Positions 25,824-33,597 of a DNA stretch of 64,000 nucleotides are shown here, piece after piece. The notes under the pieces were generated by a model, which worked only from the letters and a program-made list of their open reading frames with translations, made no database searches and was not told the origin of the DNA. Source of the stretch: Massilia eburnea. GTDB taxonomy: Bacteria > Pseudomonadota > Gammaproteobacteria > Burkholderiales > Burkholderiaceae_D. Both the position numbers and the translations under genes were made by a program. The stretch lies in NCBI RefSeq assembly GCF_009720745.1, contig NZ_WNKX01000014.1, positions 62,001-126,000 on the forward strand, given 5' to 3'. Position 1 is the stretch's first letter; every line of letters begins with the position of its first letter.

Positions 25824-26014
25824 TCATCACGAGGGCGACCACCACTCGATAGGATGGCCCATCTGGCCACGGCGCTAAAGATGACCGGCGCCCTGTACGG
25901 CCTCACCATGACTCGCGCTACCAGCCCCAACAGATGCTCGACCAATAAAAGTATAGCCCGGGATTTCGCTATAAGCCTTGGCAGCACTCGCACGCCACCA
26001 TAAAGGAGTACACG

Positions 26015-26329
26015 ATGAATGAAGCTATGGAAATCACGACCTTTCAGCTAGCGAAGGGCATAACAATGAAAGGATTTATCGCCGCCAACACTGATGTTGA
26101 CGAATGGCTCAAAAAGCAGCCGGGCTTCATCTTACGGTGCATTTGCAAAGGCCGAGATGGCAGGATCATCGATATGCTGCTGTGGAGGTCCGCTCGCGAA
26201 GGACAGCGAGCCGCCTCAAGCATCATGACGGAGCTTTCCGAATCACCAGTACACGCGGCCATCGACCGTTCCACCGTGGACTGGTCGATTCGAACGTTAT
26301 GGCATCGAATTGACGGGTCGATGACCTAG
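26015..26329 (+). CDS. Small ABM-like (dimeric alpha-beta barrel) protein
   Basis: A 104-residue protein with a predicted beta-alpha-beta pattern: ITTFQLAKGITMKGFIAANTDVDEWLKKQPGF (discussed as the strand and helix region 6-37), then RCICKGRDGRIIDMLLWRS, and a helix near SSIMTELSES. This order resembles antibiotic-biosynthesis monooxygenase-type barrels. AAGGAG sits 7 bases before the ATG. No specific function is recognised; the 191-base gap before it, after the SDR, shows nothing distinctive. Confidence 0.6.
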   Translation: MNEAMEITTFQLAKGITMKGFIAANTDVDEWLKKQPGFILRCICKGRDGRIIDMLLWRSAREGQRAASSIMTELSESPVHAAIDRSTVDWSIRTLWHRIDGSMT

Positions 26330-26417
26330 ATCCTGACAGAAGACTGTGCGGCCCCGCTTCCAAGTCATGCTCGTTGATAAATCGAAATCAAAGGATGTCG
26401 ATGGCTGCTGTTGGCCC

Positions 26418-26945
26418 TTAGGCGAATTCGCCGTGATCCAATGTAAGTGCGAATTTCCGCCAACCACCGGGCGGGTCGCACTCACCCTCGCCTTCGATTT
26501 GGCTTTCATTCACCGCATTAAGGGTCACTCCGTCGATGCCAAGATTTGACCACACGCGAAGCAGCTTTCCCTGACGAGAGAATGCTAGCGCTTCTGAAGC
26601 GGACGTAACGATGACCGAGAGTTGTACTGGGAAATGTTCGAAATCACTCCCATCATACATATGACCGAAATAGCCATCGACCTGATGCCTGACTAGCTCC
26701 CTCGTCTTTGTATCGAAGATAAAGATGCAGTGACCAAAGCCGAAGTATGCGATCTGATCTACACATCGAGCATCTTTAAAGCATGGGAGGCCCGCGCTGG
26801 CAAGCACATCTATTTGAATTCTCTGTCCCTCATCATCAATAATCCCGAAACGTGCGGAGACTGACGGGTCAGGTCCAACTTCATCTGTGTAGACGATGTG
26901 ATTGAAATCCCAATCGTCGATCTGTTCATTGAAATAGATGTCCAT
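26418..26945 (-). CDS. Hypothetical protein, accessory island gene 1
   Basis: A 175-residue protein with no recognised domain. The sequence alternates strands and short acidic loops (FNHIVYTDEV, IQIDVLASAG, YFGFGHCIFIFDTKTRELVRH), and looks like a soluble beta-rich protein without signal peptide. ATG 26945 is chosen; a longer start 21 codons upstream lacks a clear ribosome site. Codon use and base composition look more AT-rich than the genes outside 26.3-28.4 kb. It may belong to an immunity-type cluster, but this is speculative. Confidence 0.55.
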   Translation of the reverse strand: MDIYFNEQIDDWDFNHIVYTDEVGPDPSVSARFGIIDDEGQRIQIDVLASAGLPCFKDARCVDQIAYFGFGHCIFIFDTKTRELVRHQVDGYFGHMYDGSDFEHFPVQLSVIVTSASEALAFSRQGKLLRVWSNLGIDGVTLNAVNESQIEGEGECDPPGGWRKFALTLDHGEFA

Positions 26946-27043
26946 AATCTGCCGGGAACTCGATACGTCCGCAATTGGCTGCGGTTTCAACCGGTCGACG
27001 CAACACATTGATAAAACCGTTGAGCCGGTTGAATACGCACCCC

Positions 27044-27277
27044 TTACCGGTCTTTCTCACTCGACCGATTCGGTCGGTTGGATTCACGAAAAATGTGGCG
27101 CCCGTCCCGCAACCATGCGTAAGTTGTCCAAGCACCAAGCAATGCGCCAAAGGGAAGCGCGGCGTACTCCCACCAGCGAAGGCTTCGATCCAATACAAGA
27201 GCCGCAATTGAGCCAACAACGAGCATAGGGCCCACAATCCAAGCCGGCAGCCATTTTTCCCAAGGCAGAAGCCACAT
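27044..27277 (-). CDS. Hypothetical small membrane protein, accessory island gene 2
   Basis: A 77-residue protein with two hydrophobic segments (PAWIVGPMLVVGSIAALVL and WEYAALPFGALLGAWTTYAWL) and a charged, basic C-terminus. A strong AGGAGAGGAGA precedes ATG 27277, which supports this start rather than the longer frame. No family is recognised. It follows gene 3 of the group by 44 bases on the same strand. Confidence 0.55.
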   Translation of the reverse strand: MWLLPWEKWLPAWIVGPMLVVGSIAALVLDRSLRWWEYAALPFGALLGAWTTYAWLRDGRHIFRESNRPNRSSEKDR

Positions 27278-27321
27278 TTCTCCTCTCCTCACACTGTTTG
27301 ACGCCAAGTTAGGTGACGGTG

Positions 27322-27894
27322 TCACATGCTAGCGATCCAGTTTTCGAATTCCTTTGCCAGGCCCGATGGATTTGCGCGCTGGGTCTGCATGGCAATTTCC
27401 TCATAATATTCGAGTTCATGTACGAGGATGGGGATCGGCTTGGAAAACTTTCGCTCGATCACTCCAGATGCGTGCAGCGCTTGAACGATCCGCACGCAAG
27501 CCTCAACGAAGCAGGCGGTAATTCGGTCAGCCATCTGCATGCATTGTTCAAAATCTGCTGCTTCTTCTTCATCCGAGTACCAGAGTCCGCGCGCCTTCAA
27601 ATGATCTTCCAGCAGCATGCCGGCTTGAGTCCCCGGTTCGCCAATGAATTTCAATTCGTTCTGAAGCCAAAAAGCGAAATTCCATTTCGCCTCTTCCGCA
27701 CTTGACGCTGATGAGGCGCAGGCGTTCGCCTGTGCCAGGGTGTTATAGCCGACCTGAAGGACGGGATACCGAGGATCGTCGTCGATTTCAAAGACGAAGA
27801 ACGAAAGCGCATAGATATCGGGATCGACACGCGTGTCGACATTCCCCAACACTGTGCAAATTTCGTCGAACGCGAATTTTTCAAAATCATTCAT
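27322..27894 (-). CDS. Hypothetical protein, possible DUF4303-like immunity-type protein
   Basis: A 190-residue acidic, cysteine-containing soluble protein. The layout (early helix, a strand such as YALSFFVFEIDDDPRYP, and a long helical C-terminal half with EEEAADFEQ and HELEYYEEIA) is reminiscent of DUF4303, a family found next to toxins, but no signature residue makes this certain. AATGAT overlaps are absent; the ATG is preceded by no clear ribosome site. Confidence 0.5.
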   Translation of the reverse strand: MNDFEKFAFDEICTVLGNVDTRVDPDIYALSFFVFEIDDDPRYPVLQVGYNTLAQANACASSASSAEEAKWNFAFWLQNELKFIGEPGTQAGMLLEDHLKARGLWYSDEEEAADFEQCMQMADRITACFVEACVRIVQALHASGVIERKFSKPIPILVHELEYYEEIAMQTQRANPSGLAKEFENWIASM

Positions 27895-27921
27895 TGAGGA
27901 TGCCGAGCGGCTGATTAGTCT

Positions 27922-28404
27922 CTATAGGCTAAAAACATACCTGTTGTCGATGACGGTCATCTCAAAGCCACGGCCAACGTTTGACACCATGTAACCGTGA
28001 GGATAATTCTTGGCGTAGATGCGCAAGTTGTAGCGCTGCAGGCCCAGTTCAATTTCATAGTCGAGCCATGTCGGAATTCGAATCGACTTTCCGATGCACG
28101 CACGTCCACCATCACTTTGGCTGCTCCATTCAATCCAGACACGGGACCAAACGTCCAGGAACAGCGTCACATGTACAAGGTTCTGGTCAAGTGCCAAGGT
28201 CAGGCGCTGCTCCGTCATGCGGTGCCGGACAAACATGACGACCATTACGCCAAGAAAGACATACGGGTAGTCACGCCCGATCCTGGTCGCGCCGATCAAC
28301 ATGGCGAGAGAAAAAATGATGGCAAATACTGCGAGCCATTTGGCCCACAGTTTCCACCGTCCGCTTGGCTCGCCCGAACTGACGTTCGCGATCGCGGTAT
28401 TCAA
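27922..28404 (-). CDS. Hypothetical membrane protein, accessory island gene 4
   Basis: A 160-residue protein with two close membrane helices (about residues 20-60) and a C-terminal soluble part of about 95 residues rich in beta strands (LVHVTLFLDVWSR, YEIELGLQRYNLRIYA). No family is recognised. Its start codon overlaps the stop of the 84-residue gene upstream (28401-28404), so it seems to be transcribed together with the rfaE2 side. Confidence 0.5.
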   Translation of the reverse strand: MNTAIANVSSGEPSGRWKLWAKWLAVFAIIFSLAMLIGATRIGRDYPYVFLGVMVVMFVRHRMTEQRLTLALDQNLVHVTLFLDVWSRVWIEWSSQSDGGRACIGKSIRIPTWLDYEIELGLQRYNLRIYAKNYPHGYMVSNVGRGFEMTVIDNRYVFSL

Positions 28405-28655
28405 AGGAAGCCGATGTGCTTGCGTTCCAGCCCCGACATCACCAGCTTGATGTAGCGGTTGGGGATGTACAGCTCCACCTCCACCATCGCGCCGTCGGCA
28501 TTGCGCGCCTCCGACACCAGGTGGAAGAAACTGCGGTCAGGACTGGCCTCCTTGCAGGGCAGGAATTTGCCCGCCGGTCCGTCGGAAAGGTAATCCTTCA
28601 GCGTGGCGCCCAGTTCGGCCACGCCCTCGTCGGTCAGCAGCACACCAAAAGCCAT
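28401..28655 (-). CDS. Conserved hypothetical protein downstream of rfaE2
   Basis: An 84-residue soluble protein without recognised motifs. It begins MAFGVLLTDEGVAEL and ends with VELYIPNRYIKLVMSG. AGGAGG lies directly upstream of the ATG. It follows rfaE2 after 9 bases and shares codons with the next gene, so it is in the pilU-like/rfaE2 transcription unit. The function cannot be read from the sequence. Confidence 0.7.
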   Translation of the reverse strand: MAFGVLLTDEGVAELGATLKDYLSDGPAGKFLPCKEASPDRSFFHLVSEARNADGAMVEVELYIPNRYIKLVMSGLERKHIGFL

Positions 28656-28664
28656 CACAGCCTC

Positions 28665-29147
28665 CTATTGTCCAAACATGCGCACCTTGGCCAGCAGCTT
28701 GGTGGTCGAGCGGTCGTGCTCGAAGTCGATGGCCACCGCCTTGCCGCCGTAAGCCAGCACCGCCTGCCCTTCCGGGATCGCAGTCATGTCGTAGTCGCCG
28801 CCCTTGGCGTAGATTTCGGGCTTCGCCTGCAGCACTGCTTCCAGCGCGGTGTCCTCGTCGAAAGGCACCACCAGGCTGACCGACTCCAGCGCTGCCAGCA
28901 GCGCCATGCGGTCCTCGCAATTATTCAGGGGACGGTCGTCGCCCTTGCCCAGGCGCTTGACCGACGCGTCGGTATTGGCCGCCACCACCAGCGAGGCGCC
29001 CAACGAGCGCGCCTGCGCCAGATAGGTCACGTGGCCACGGTGCAGGATATCGAACACGCCATTGGTCATCACCACCGGCTTCGGCAAAGCCGCCACGCGC
29101 GCGGCAAGCTCCTCGCGCGTGCACATTTTTTTCTCAAACTCGATCAT
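28665..29147 (-). CDS. rfaE2: D-glycero-beta-D-manno-heptose 1-phosphate adenylyltransferase
   Basis: Adds AMP to heptose 1-phosphate to give ADP-heptose for lipopolysaccharide inner core. The 160-residue size is that of the separate C-terminal domain of HldE. The nucleotidyltransferase site is GVFDILHRGHVTYL, with the conserved HxGH, and KGGDYDMTAIPE follows. The kinase half is not next to it. It overlaps the pilU-like gene by ATGA (29147-29144). Confidence 0.95.
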   Translation of the reverse strand: MIEFEKKMCTREELAARVAALPKPVVMTNGVFDILHRGHVTYLAQARSLGASLVVAANTDASVKRLGKGDDRPLNNCEDRMALLAALESVSLVVPFDEDTALEAVLQAKPEIYAKGGDYDMTAIPEGQAVLAYGGKAVAIDFEHDRSTTKLLAKVRMFGQ

Positions 29148-30343
29148 TCTTCTTCGTCTTCCTCTTCTTCCTCGATCTGCATGCTCAAGCCGCCCAACGA
29201 CTTGGGCGCCGCCGCCACTGCCGGCGCTGAGCCATCTGGCGGTGGGCGATTGCTGTGCAGCTTGATCTGCAGGCGCAGGCCGTTGGTCGAGTCGGCGTTG
29301 CGCAACGCCTCTTCGTAGCCGATATGGCCCTTATTATAGAGATCGAACAGGGCCTGGTCGAAGGTGCACATGCCCAGTTCGCGCGACTTGGCCATGATCT
29401 CCTTGATCGAGTGGAAGTTACCCTTGAAGATCATCTCGGCGATGGTTGGGGTGTTCAGCAGGATCTCGATGGCCGCCTTGCGGCCCTTGCCGTCTTCGGT
29501 GCGGATCAGGCGCTGCGAGACGATGGCGCGCAGGTTGGACGACAGGTCCATCAGCAGCTGGTTGCGGCGTTCTTCCGGGAAGAAGTTGATGATACGGTCC
29601 ATGGTCTGGTTCGCGTTGTTCGCGTGCAGGGTGCCCAGGCACAGGTGGCCCGTCTCGGCGAATGCGATCGCGTGCTCCATGGTCTCGGTGTCGCGGATTT
29701 CGCCGATCAGGATCACGTCCGGCGCCTGGCGCAGGGTGTTTTTCAGCGCATGGTGCCAGGACAGGGTATCCACGCCCACTTCACGGTGGGTGATCAGGCA
29801 GTTCTTGTTCTTGTGCACATACTCGACCGGGTCTTCCACGGTAATGATATGGCCTGCCGAATTCTGGTTGCGGTAGTCGATCATGGCCGCCAGCGAGGTC
29901 GATTTGCCGGAACCGGTACCGCCCACCACCAGCACCAGGCCGCGCTTGGTCATCACCACTTCTTTCAGCACTTCGGGTAGGTCCAGCTTCTGGAAATTCG
30001 GGATTTCCGAGGCAATCGTCCGGCACACCATGCCGATGGCCTGCTGCTGCACGAAGACGTTGACGCGGAAACGGCACACATTGGGCAGCGAAATGGCGAA
30101 ATTGCACTCCAGCTCCGTCTCGAACTCGCGGCGCTGCTTCTCGTTCATGATGGCGTAAGCCAGGGCCCGGGTCACGTCCGGGGTCAGTCGCTGCTGGCTC
30201 AGGGCCCGCATGGAGCCTTGCGACTTGATACTAGGTGGGAAATCCGCCGAAATGAACAGGTCGGAGCCGCCGACCTGGTGCATTGCTGTCAGCAGCTTAT
30301 GGATATATGACTGGGCTTCTTCATGGCCTAGTGTGGAAGACAT
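29144..30343 (-). CDS. PilT/PilU family type IV pilus ATPase with acidic tail
   Basis: A 399-residue hexameric ATPase of the PilT/PilU retraction class. It has Walker A GGTGSGKST, an Asp box VEDPVEYVHKN, Walker B-like VILIGEIRDTETMEHAIAFAETGH and LGTLHANNANQTMDRIINFFP. Sequence features (NPVCRFRVNVF, IVSQRLIRTEDGKGRKA) are nearer to PilU than PilT. The last residues are QIEEEEEDEEE, an acidic tail not present in the pilU at 38446. It is a second PilU-type gene, far from pilT, and its stop overlaps rfaE2. A role in pilus retraction under specific conditions is inferred. Confidence 0.88.
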   Translation of the reverse strand: MSSTLGHEEAQSYIHKLLTAMHQVGGSDLFISADFPPSIKSQGSMRALSQQRLTPDVTRALAYAIMNEKQRREFETELECNFAISLPNVCRFRVNVFVQQQAIGMVCRTIASEIPNFQKLDLPEVLKEVVMTKRGLVLVVGGTGSGKSTSLAAMIDYRNQNSAGHIITVEDPVEYVHKNKNCLITHREVGVDTLSWHHALKNTLRQAPDVILIGEIRDTETMEHAIAFAETGHLCLGTLHANNANQTMDRIINFFPEERRNQLLMDLSSNLRAIVSQRLIRTEDGKGRKAAIEILLNTPTIAEMIFKGNFHSIKEIMAKSRELGMCTFDQALFDLYNKGHIGYEEALRNADSTNGLRLQIKLHSNRPPPDGSAPAVAAAPKSLGGLSMQIEEEEEDEEE

Positions 30344-30440
30344 ATTCGCCTCGTTATGTGGGATTGCTGGTCATTATAGCCATTGCCCTCCCCCATCCAT
30401 GGCATTGCAACAAGGCATTCACCTGTGTTCAAATGGGTTT

Positions 30441-31379
30441 ATGACACTGACCGAGCTCAAATATATCGTAGCAGTTGCCAGAGCGAAACACTTCGGCCAT
30501 GCCGCCGAAGCGTGTTTTGTTGCCCAGCCGACCCTTTCTGTCGCAATTAAGAAACTGGAAGACGAACTCGGCGTCGTCCTGTTTGAGCGCGGCGGGGCGG
30601 AAATCTCCGTCACCCCGCTGGGCGCCCAGATCGTGGCCCAGGCGGAGCGGGTGCTGGAGCAGACGGCGGCAATCAAGGAGCTGGCAAAGCAGAACAAGGA
30701 CCCGCTGGCCGGGCCCCTGCGGCTGGGTGTCATCTATACCATCGGTCCCTACCTGCTGCCGCCACTGGTCAAGCGCATGATTGAGACCACGCCGCAGATG
30801 CCGCTGGTGCTGCAGGAGAATTTCACCGTCAAGCTGCTGGAAATGCTGCGCCAGGGCGAGCTGGACGCGGCCATCATGGCGTTGCCGTTGCCGGAGCACG
30901 GCATGTCGGTGCAGCCGCTGTATGACGAGCCCTTTGTGGTGGCGATGCCAAAAAATCATCCCTGGGCCAGCCGCAGCGCCATTCCGGCCGAGCACCTAAA
31001 GACCGAAACCATGCTCCTGCTGGGCAATGGCCACTGCTTCCGCGACCAGGTGCTGGAAGTGTGCCCGGAAATGGCGCGCTTCTCCTCGCCCGGCAACGGC
31101 ATGCAGCGCACCTTTGAAGGCTCTTCACTGGAAACCATCCGCCATATGGTGGCCAGCGGCATCGGCCTGACCGTGCTGCCGCGCGCTTCGGTGCCGGACA
31201 TGGAAGGCCGCGACGGCATGTTGGCATTCCGCTATTTCGAGAGCCCGGAGCCGAACCGGCGCGTGGTTATCGTCTGGCGCAAGAGCTTCACCCGCAAGGC
31301 TGCCATCGACGCCATCGTCGCCGCCGTGGCCGACTGCCAGCTGCCCGGCGTCCACATGCTGAACGGCCACGCAGAGTAA
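30441..31379 (+). CDS. oxyR: Hydrogen peroxide-sensing regulator OxyR
   Basis: LysR family regulator that is activated by peroxide. The 312-residue protein has an N-terminal helix-turn-helix (AEACFVAQPTLSVAIKKLE), and its sensor domain contains GNGHCFRDQVLEVC, matching the peroxidatic and resolving cysteines in the H-C-x-R-D-Q-x5-C arrangement of OxyR. ATG 30441 opens with the conserved MTLTELKY. It lies divergent from the pilU-like gene, with ubiA 9 bases downstream. Confidence 0.93.
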   Translation: MTLTELKYIVAVARAKHFGHAAEACFVAQPTLSVAIKKLEDELGVVLFERGGAEISVTPLGAQIVAQAERVLEQTAAIKELAKQNKDPLAGPLRLGVIYTIGPYLLPPLVKRMIETTPQMPLVLQENFTVKLLEMLRQGELDAAIMALPLPEHGMSVQPLYDEPFVVAMPKNHPWASRSAIPAEHLKTETMLLLGNGHCFRDQVLEVCPEMARFSSPGNGMQRTFEGSSLETIRHMVASGIGLTVLPRASVPDMEGRDGMLAFRYFESPEPNRRVVIVWRKSFTRKAAIDAIVAAVADCQLPGVHMLNGHAE

Positions 31380-31388
31380 AATGCGGGG

Positions 31389-32264
31389 ATGCAAGCGATT
31401 ACCCCACCCCTGAGCAAACTCCAACTCTATTTCCGCCTGGTCCGGCTGGACAAGCCGATCGGCACCGTTTTGCTGCTGTGGCCCACGCTGGCCGCCCTGT
31501 GGCTGGCCTCCGGCGGCGTGCCGGACTGGAAGCTGCTGCTCATTTTCTCGCTGGGCACCTTCCTCATGCGTTCGGCCGGCTGCGCCGTCAACGACTACGC
31601 CGACCAGGATTTCGACAAGCACGTCAAACGCACCGCCGAGCGCCCGATCACTAGCGGCCGCGTCAGCGGCAAGGAAGCGCTGGCCATCGCGGCCGGGCTG
31701 TCGCTGGCCGCCTTCCTGCTGATCCAGCCGCTCAATGCCCTGGTCAAGCAGCTGAGCGTGGCTGCGCTGATCATCGCCGGCACCTACCCTTATTTCAAGC
31801 GCTTCTTCGCCATCCCGCAAGCCTACCTGGGCATTGCCTTCGGCTTCGGCATGCCGATGGCCTTCGCCGCCGTGCAGGGCACGGTGCCGCCGGTGGCCTG
31901 GCTGCTGCTGCTGGGCAATGTGTTCTGGGCCGTGGCCTATGACACCGAATACGCCATGGTCGACCGCGACGACGACCTGAAGATCGGCATCAAGACCTCC
32001 GCCATCACCTTTGGCCGCTTCGACGTGGCCGCCATCATGTTCTGCTACGGCGTGCACCTGGCGATCCTGCTGGTGGTCGGCCATTATTTCGCCCTTGGCC
32101 TGCCCTTCCTGCTTGGCATGGCAGTAGCCGCCGGCTGCGCCGTCTACCACTACTTCCTGATCCGCGGGCGCGAGCGTGCGCCCTGCTTTGCCGCCTTCCG
32201 CCACAATAATTACCTCGGCGCCGCTGTCTTCGCAGGCATTGCGCTCGACTACGCGTTGCGCTGA
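31389..32264 (+). CDS. ubiA: 4-hydroxybenzoate polyprenyltransferase UbiA
   Basis: Membrane prenyltransferase that attaches the polyprenyl tail to 4-hydroxybenzoate in ubiquinone synthesis. The 291-residue protein has the two aspartate-rich motifs NDYADQDFD and [16 protein letters not shown], between which eight to nine helices are predicted. GGGG precedes the ATG. Ubiquinone demand and oxidative stress may explain the link to oxyR, but common transcription is inferred only from the 9-base gap. Confidence 0.96.
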   Translation: MQAITPPLSKLQLYFRLVRLDKPIGTVLLLWPTLAALWLASGGVPDWKLLLIFSLGTFLMRSAGCAVNDYADQDFDKHVKRTAERPITSGRVSGKEALAIAAGLSLAAFLLIQPLNALVKQLSVAALIIAGTYPYFKRFFAIPQAYLGIAFGFGMPMAFAAVQGTVPPVAWLLLLGNVFWAVAYDTEYAMVDRDDDLKIGIKTSAITFGRFDVAAIMFCYGVHLAILLVVGHYFALGLPFLLGMAVAAGCAVYHYFLIRGRERAPCFAAFRHNNYLGAAVFAGIALDYALR

Positions 32265-32310
32265 GCTATACTGAAATTTCCCGAGTGCTGTTCACTGAGA
32301 CGAGGCGATC

Positions 32311-32682
32311 ATGGACCAGACACCACTTGCCAAACCCAATGGGGGCGGCGTTGCCAACGGTAAGAGCCATACCCAACATGAAAACATGGAAGCCCGCGAA
32401 AAACTGATGGGCGACCTGAAACAGGCAGTGCAGGAAGCTGAGACCTGGCTGCGCAATGCAGCCGCTGCCAATTCCGACGACCTGGGCATGGTCAAGGCCA
32501 AGTTCGAAGACACGCTGCGCACGGCCAAGCGCGACTTGCTCAAGCTGGAAGACAGCATGATCGCGCGCGGCAAAATGGCAGCCCAGGCCACCGACCACTA
32601 TGTGCACGACAACCCGTGGAAGTCGGTTGCAACCGGCGCCGCCATCGGTGTGATCGTCGGCCTGCTGATCGCGCGCCGCTAG
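32311..32682 (+). CDS. DUF883 (ElaB/YqjD-like) membrane-anchored protein
   Basis: A 123-residue protein with a long helical, alanine- and lysine-rich body (about residues 25-95) and a C-terminal anchor PWKSVATGAAIGVIVGLLIARR, of which GLLIARR is the typical end. ElaB/YqjD family members are ribosome-associated inner-membrane proteins expressed on entry into stationary phase. The short gap to ubiA (46 bases) lets either shared or separate transcription. Confidence 0.92.
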   Translation: MDQTPLAKPNGGGVANGKSHTQHENMEAREKLMGDLKQAVQEAETWLRNAAAANSDDLGMVKAKFEDTLRTAKRDLLKLEDSMIARGKMAAQATDHYVHDNPWKSVATGAAIGVIVGLLIARR

Positions 32683-32745
32683 CGGCCATTGATGCGGCCG
32701 CTCGCTGCAAGCCTGCGGCGGACGCCAGCAATCCCGAGGTGAGCA

Positions 32746-33495
32746 ATGGCATGGCATGCGCAGCTCAGGCTCGCCCTCGCGCTGGCATTGAGCGCCGGAG
32801 CGGCGCTTGCCGCCGAAGTCAGCATGGCTTTCGGCGAGAAGATTGCGCCCTTCTGCTTTCCCGAAACCGACTCCGGCATCGAGCTCGACGTGATGCGCGA
32901 AGCGCTGGCCTTCCGCGGCCATGTACTCCGGCCGCACTATTACTCGTTCGCCCGCATTCCCGTCGCATTCAAGGCTGGCGAGGTGGATGCCGCCATGACC
33001 GACCTCGGTGAGGACATGACGGGCTGGGGCGCATTCTATGGCAATCCGGCCGTCATTTACGACAATGTCTTCATCACGCTGAAGGAGCGCCACCTGTCGA
33101 TCAACAAGCCGGAAGACCTGAAAGGACTGACCGTCATTTCCTTCGCCGGTGCGGCCAAGCGCTATCCCGACTGGCTGGACCCGGTACGCAAGGCAGGCCA
33201 CTATTTCGAGCAGAACGACCAGGCGCTGCAAGTGCTGACACTGGACCGCGGCCGCTACGACGTCGTACTGAGCGACCGCAATATCTTCAAGTACTTCACG
33301 CTTCAGCTCATGCTCAACAAATCGTTCAAGCCGCGCCCCGTGGTGGAACACCAGTTCGTCAAGCTGAACCCGATGGATTATCGGCCGGTATTCCGCGACG
33401 CCGCCATCCGCGACGATTTCAACGCCGGCCTGAAGAACCTGAAAGAGAGCGGCCGTTTCCAGGCCATCTACGCTAAATACCTGGCTGGTGATTGA
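32746..33495 (+). CDS. Periplasmic solute-binding-like protein
   Basis: A 249-residue secreted protein with signal peptide (LRLALALALSAGAALAAE) and the fold of ABC substrate-binding proteins of the polar amino-acid type (SBP_bac_3-like), e.g. VMREALAFRGHVL, GLTVISFAGAAKRYP and LSDRNIFKYF. No ABC genes are adjacent. A common alternative is a ligand-binding protein for a sensor kinase; the next gene encodes such a kinase 102 bases downstream. Start has GAGGTGAG upstream. Confidence 0.85.
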   Translation: MAWHAQLRLALALALSAGAALAAEVSMAFGEKIAPFCFPETDSGIELDVMREALAFRGHVLRPHYYSFARIPVAFKAGEVDAAMTDLGEDMTGWGAFYGNPAVIYDNVFITLKERHLSINKPEDLKGLTVISFAGAAKRYPDWLDPVRKAGHYFEQNDQALQVLTLDRGRYDVVLSDRNIFKYFTLQLMLNKSFKPRPVVEHQFVKLNPMDYRPVFRDAAIRDDFNAGLKNLKESGRFQAIYAKYLAGD

Positions 33496-33597
33496 GCCCG
33501 TCCGCGACGTCGCGCGGCCGCCACGGCCGCGGCAGGCGGGCGTTTGCCAGATTTGCACGGTGTTAGAATCGGCTTTTCGCCGGTCACCGCCCATTGC

